DNA from: Skeletonema tropicum
Taxonomy: Eukaryota > Bacillariophyta > Thalassiosirophyceae > Thalassiosirales > Thalassiosiraceae
Length of the DNA stretch: 64,000 nt
Direction of reading: 5' to 3'
NCBI GenBank assembly: GCA_037178625.1
Contig: CM074144.1
Span: forward strand, 1,178,001 to 1,242,000
Shown here piece after piece: positions 63,871 to 64,000 of the stretch. Within the stretch, counting starts at the first letter, position 1; each line of letters starts with the position of its first letter. Under the pieces are notes generated by a model. It ran no database searches, was not told where the DNA came from, and was given only the letters and a program-made list of their open reading frames with translations. Both the position numbers and the translations under genes were made by a program.

Positions 63871-64000
63871 ATGAGGCAATCAAGCTTGTGTGTATGTGCT
63901 GGAGGCATGGGGTATTTCCTTGATGGGGGGTATAGCAATGCAAAAGATCAATCTCCAAACTTGGATGACTACCGCAACGAGGGTGCGTGTTTTGCCAGCT
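63871..64000 (+). CDS. Possible start of a gene cut by the window edge
   Basis: From ATG 63871 a frame stays open to the end of the window (43 codons: MRQSSLCVCAGG, then GYFLDGGYSNAKDQSPN and so on). It has no recognisable domain and directly follows a stop codon. It may be a gene start, an exon or chance. Confidence 0.25.
   Translation, partial: MRQSSLCVCAGGMGYFLDGGYSNAKDQSPNLDDYRNEGACFAS

Noticed and set aside
1..64000. tRNA, rRNA or CRISPR array
   Set aside because: No cloverleaf-like B-box region, rRNA core or regularly spaced short repeats were seen by eye; a dedicated scan was not possible.

Overview
The window looks like nuclear DNA of a centric diatom close to Thalassiosira. Genes are dense and unclustered by pathway, introns are few and short (mostly 80-190 bp, GTRAGT donors), and several proteins begin with a signal peptide ending in an A-F/S-F type motif, the bipartite plastid-targeting signature of diatoms. 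The gene content is eukaryotic throughout: XPC/Rad4, cohesin SCC3/STAG, p300/CBP acetyltransferases, bestrophin, a TRP-like channel, FKBP and HtrA. I saw no tRNA, rRNA or CRISPR. This placement is inference, as no search was run.

Layout. 1-11.4 kb: two divergent sulfotransferase-like genes, a Coq11-like SDR, a P-loop sugar/nucleoside kinase with a plastid-type presequence, XPC/Rad4, and a PPR protein whose C-terminal half looks like a GNAT acetyltransferase. 11.57-15.12 kb: a 3.5-kb Mutator-like element with about 106-bp terminal inverted repeats and a perfect 10-bp target duplication, but no transposase. 15.2-16.7 kb: a decayed F-box/LRR gene. 16.7-20.5 kb: an unknown plastid protein and a lumenal FKBP sharing a G-box promoter, then a bestrophin. 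22.5-26.4 kb: an ankyrin/TRP-like channel and a methyltransferase-like gene. 26.8-27.1 kb: a Stowaway-like MITE. 28.4-33.6 kb: a five-exon SCC3/STAG gene. 33.9-39.3 kb: a MYND-RING-Sel1 family with two intact members, one frameshifted member and one relic; a pogo-like MITE and a long foldback element lie between them. 39.4-40.9 kb: a plastid-type HtrA/Deg protease. 42-53.9 kb: two tandem p300/CBP-like acetyltransferase genes of similar exon structure, the second with an extra N-terminal TAZ finger. 54.4-63.7 kb: three tandem units of about 3.5 kb, each with a secreted beta-helix-like gene; units 1 and 2 also carry a frameshifted Cys-repeat gene, and the third beta-helix copy is broken by a 1160-bp deletion.

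How genes relate. Chromatin genes (two CBP, SCC3) and repair (XPC) are nuclear. The kinase, PPR-GNAT, unknown protein, FKBP and HtrA have plastid-type leaders. The right third of the window is shaped mainly by tandem duplication and unequal exchange. Exon joins given below were checked by hand for frame and GT-AG borders.
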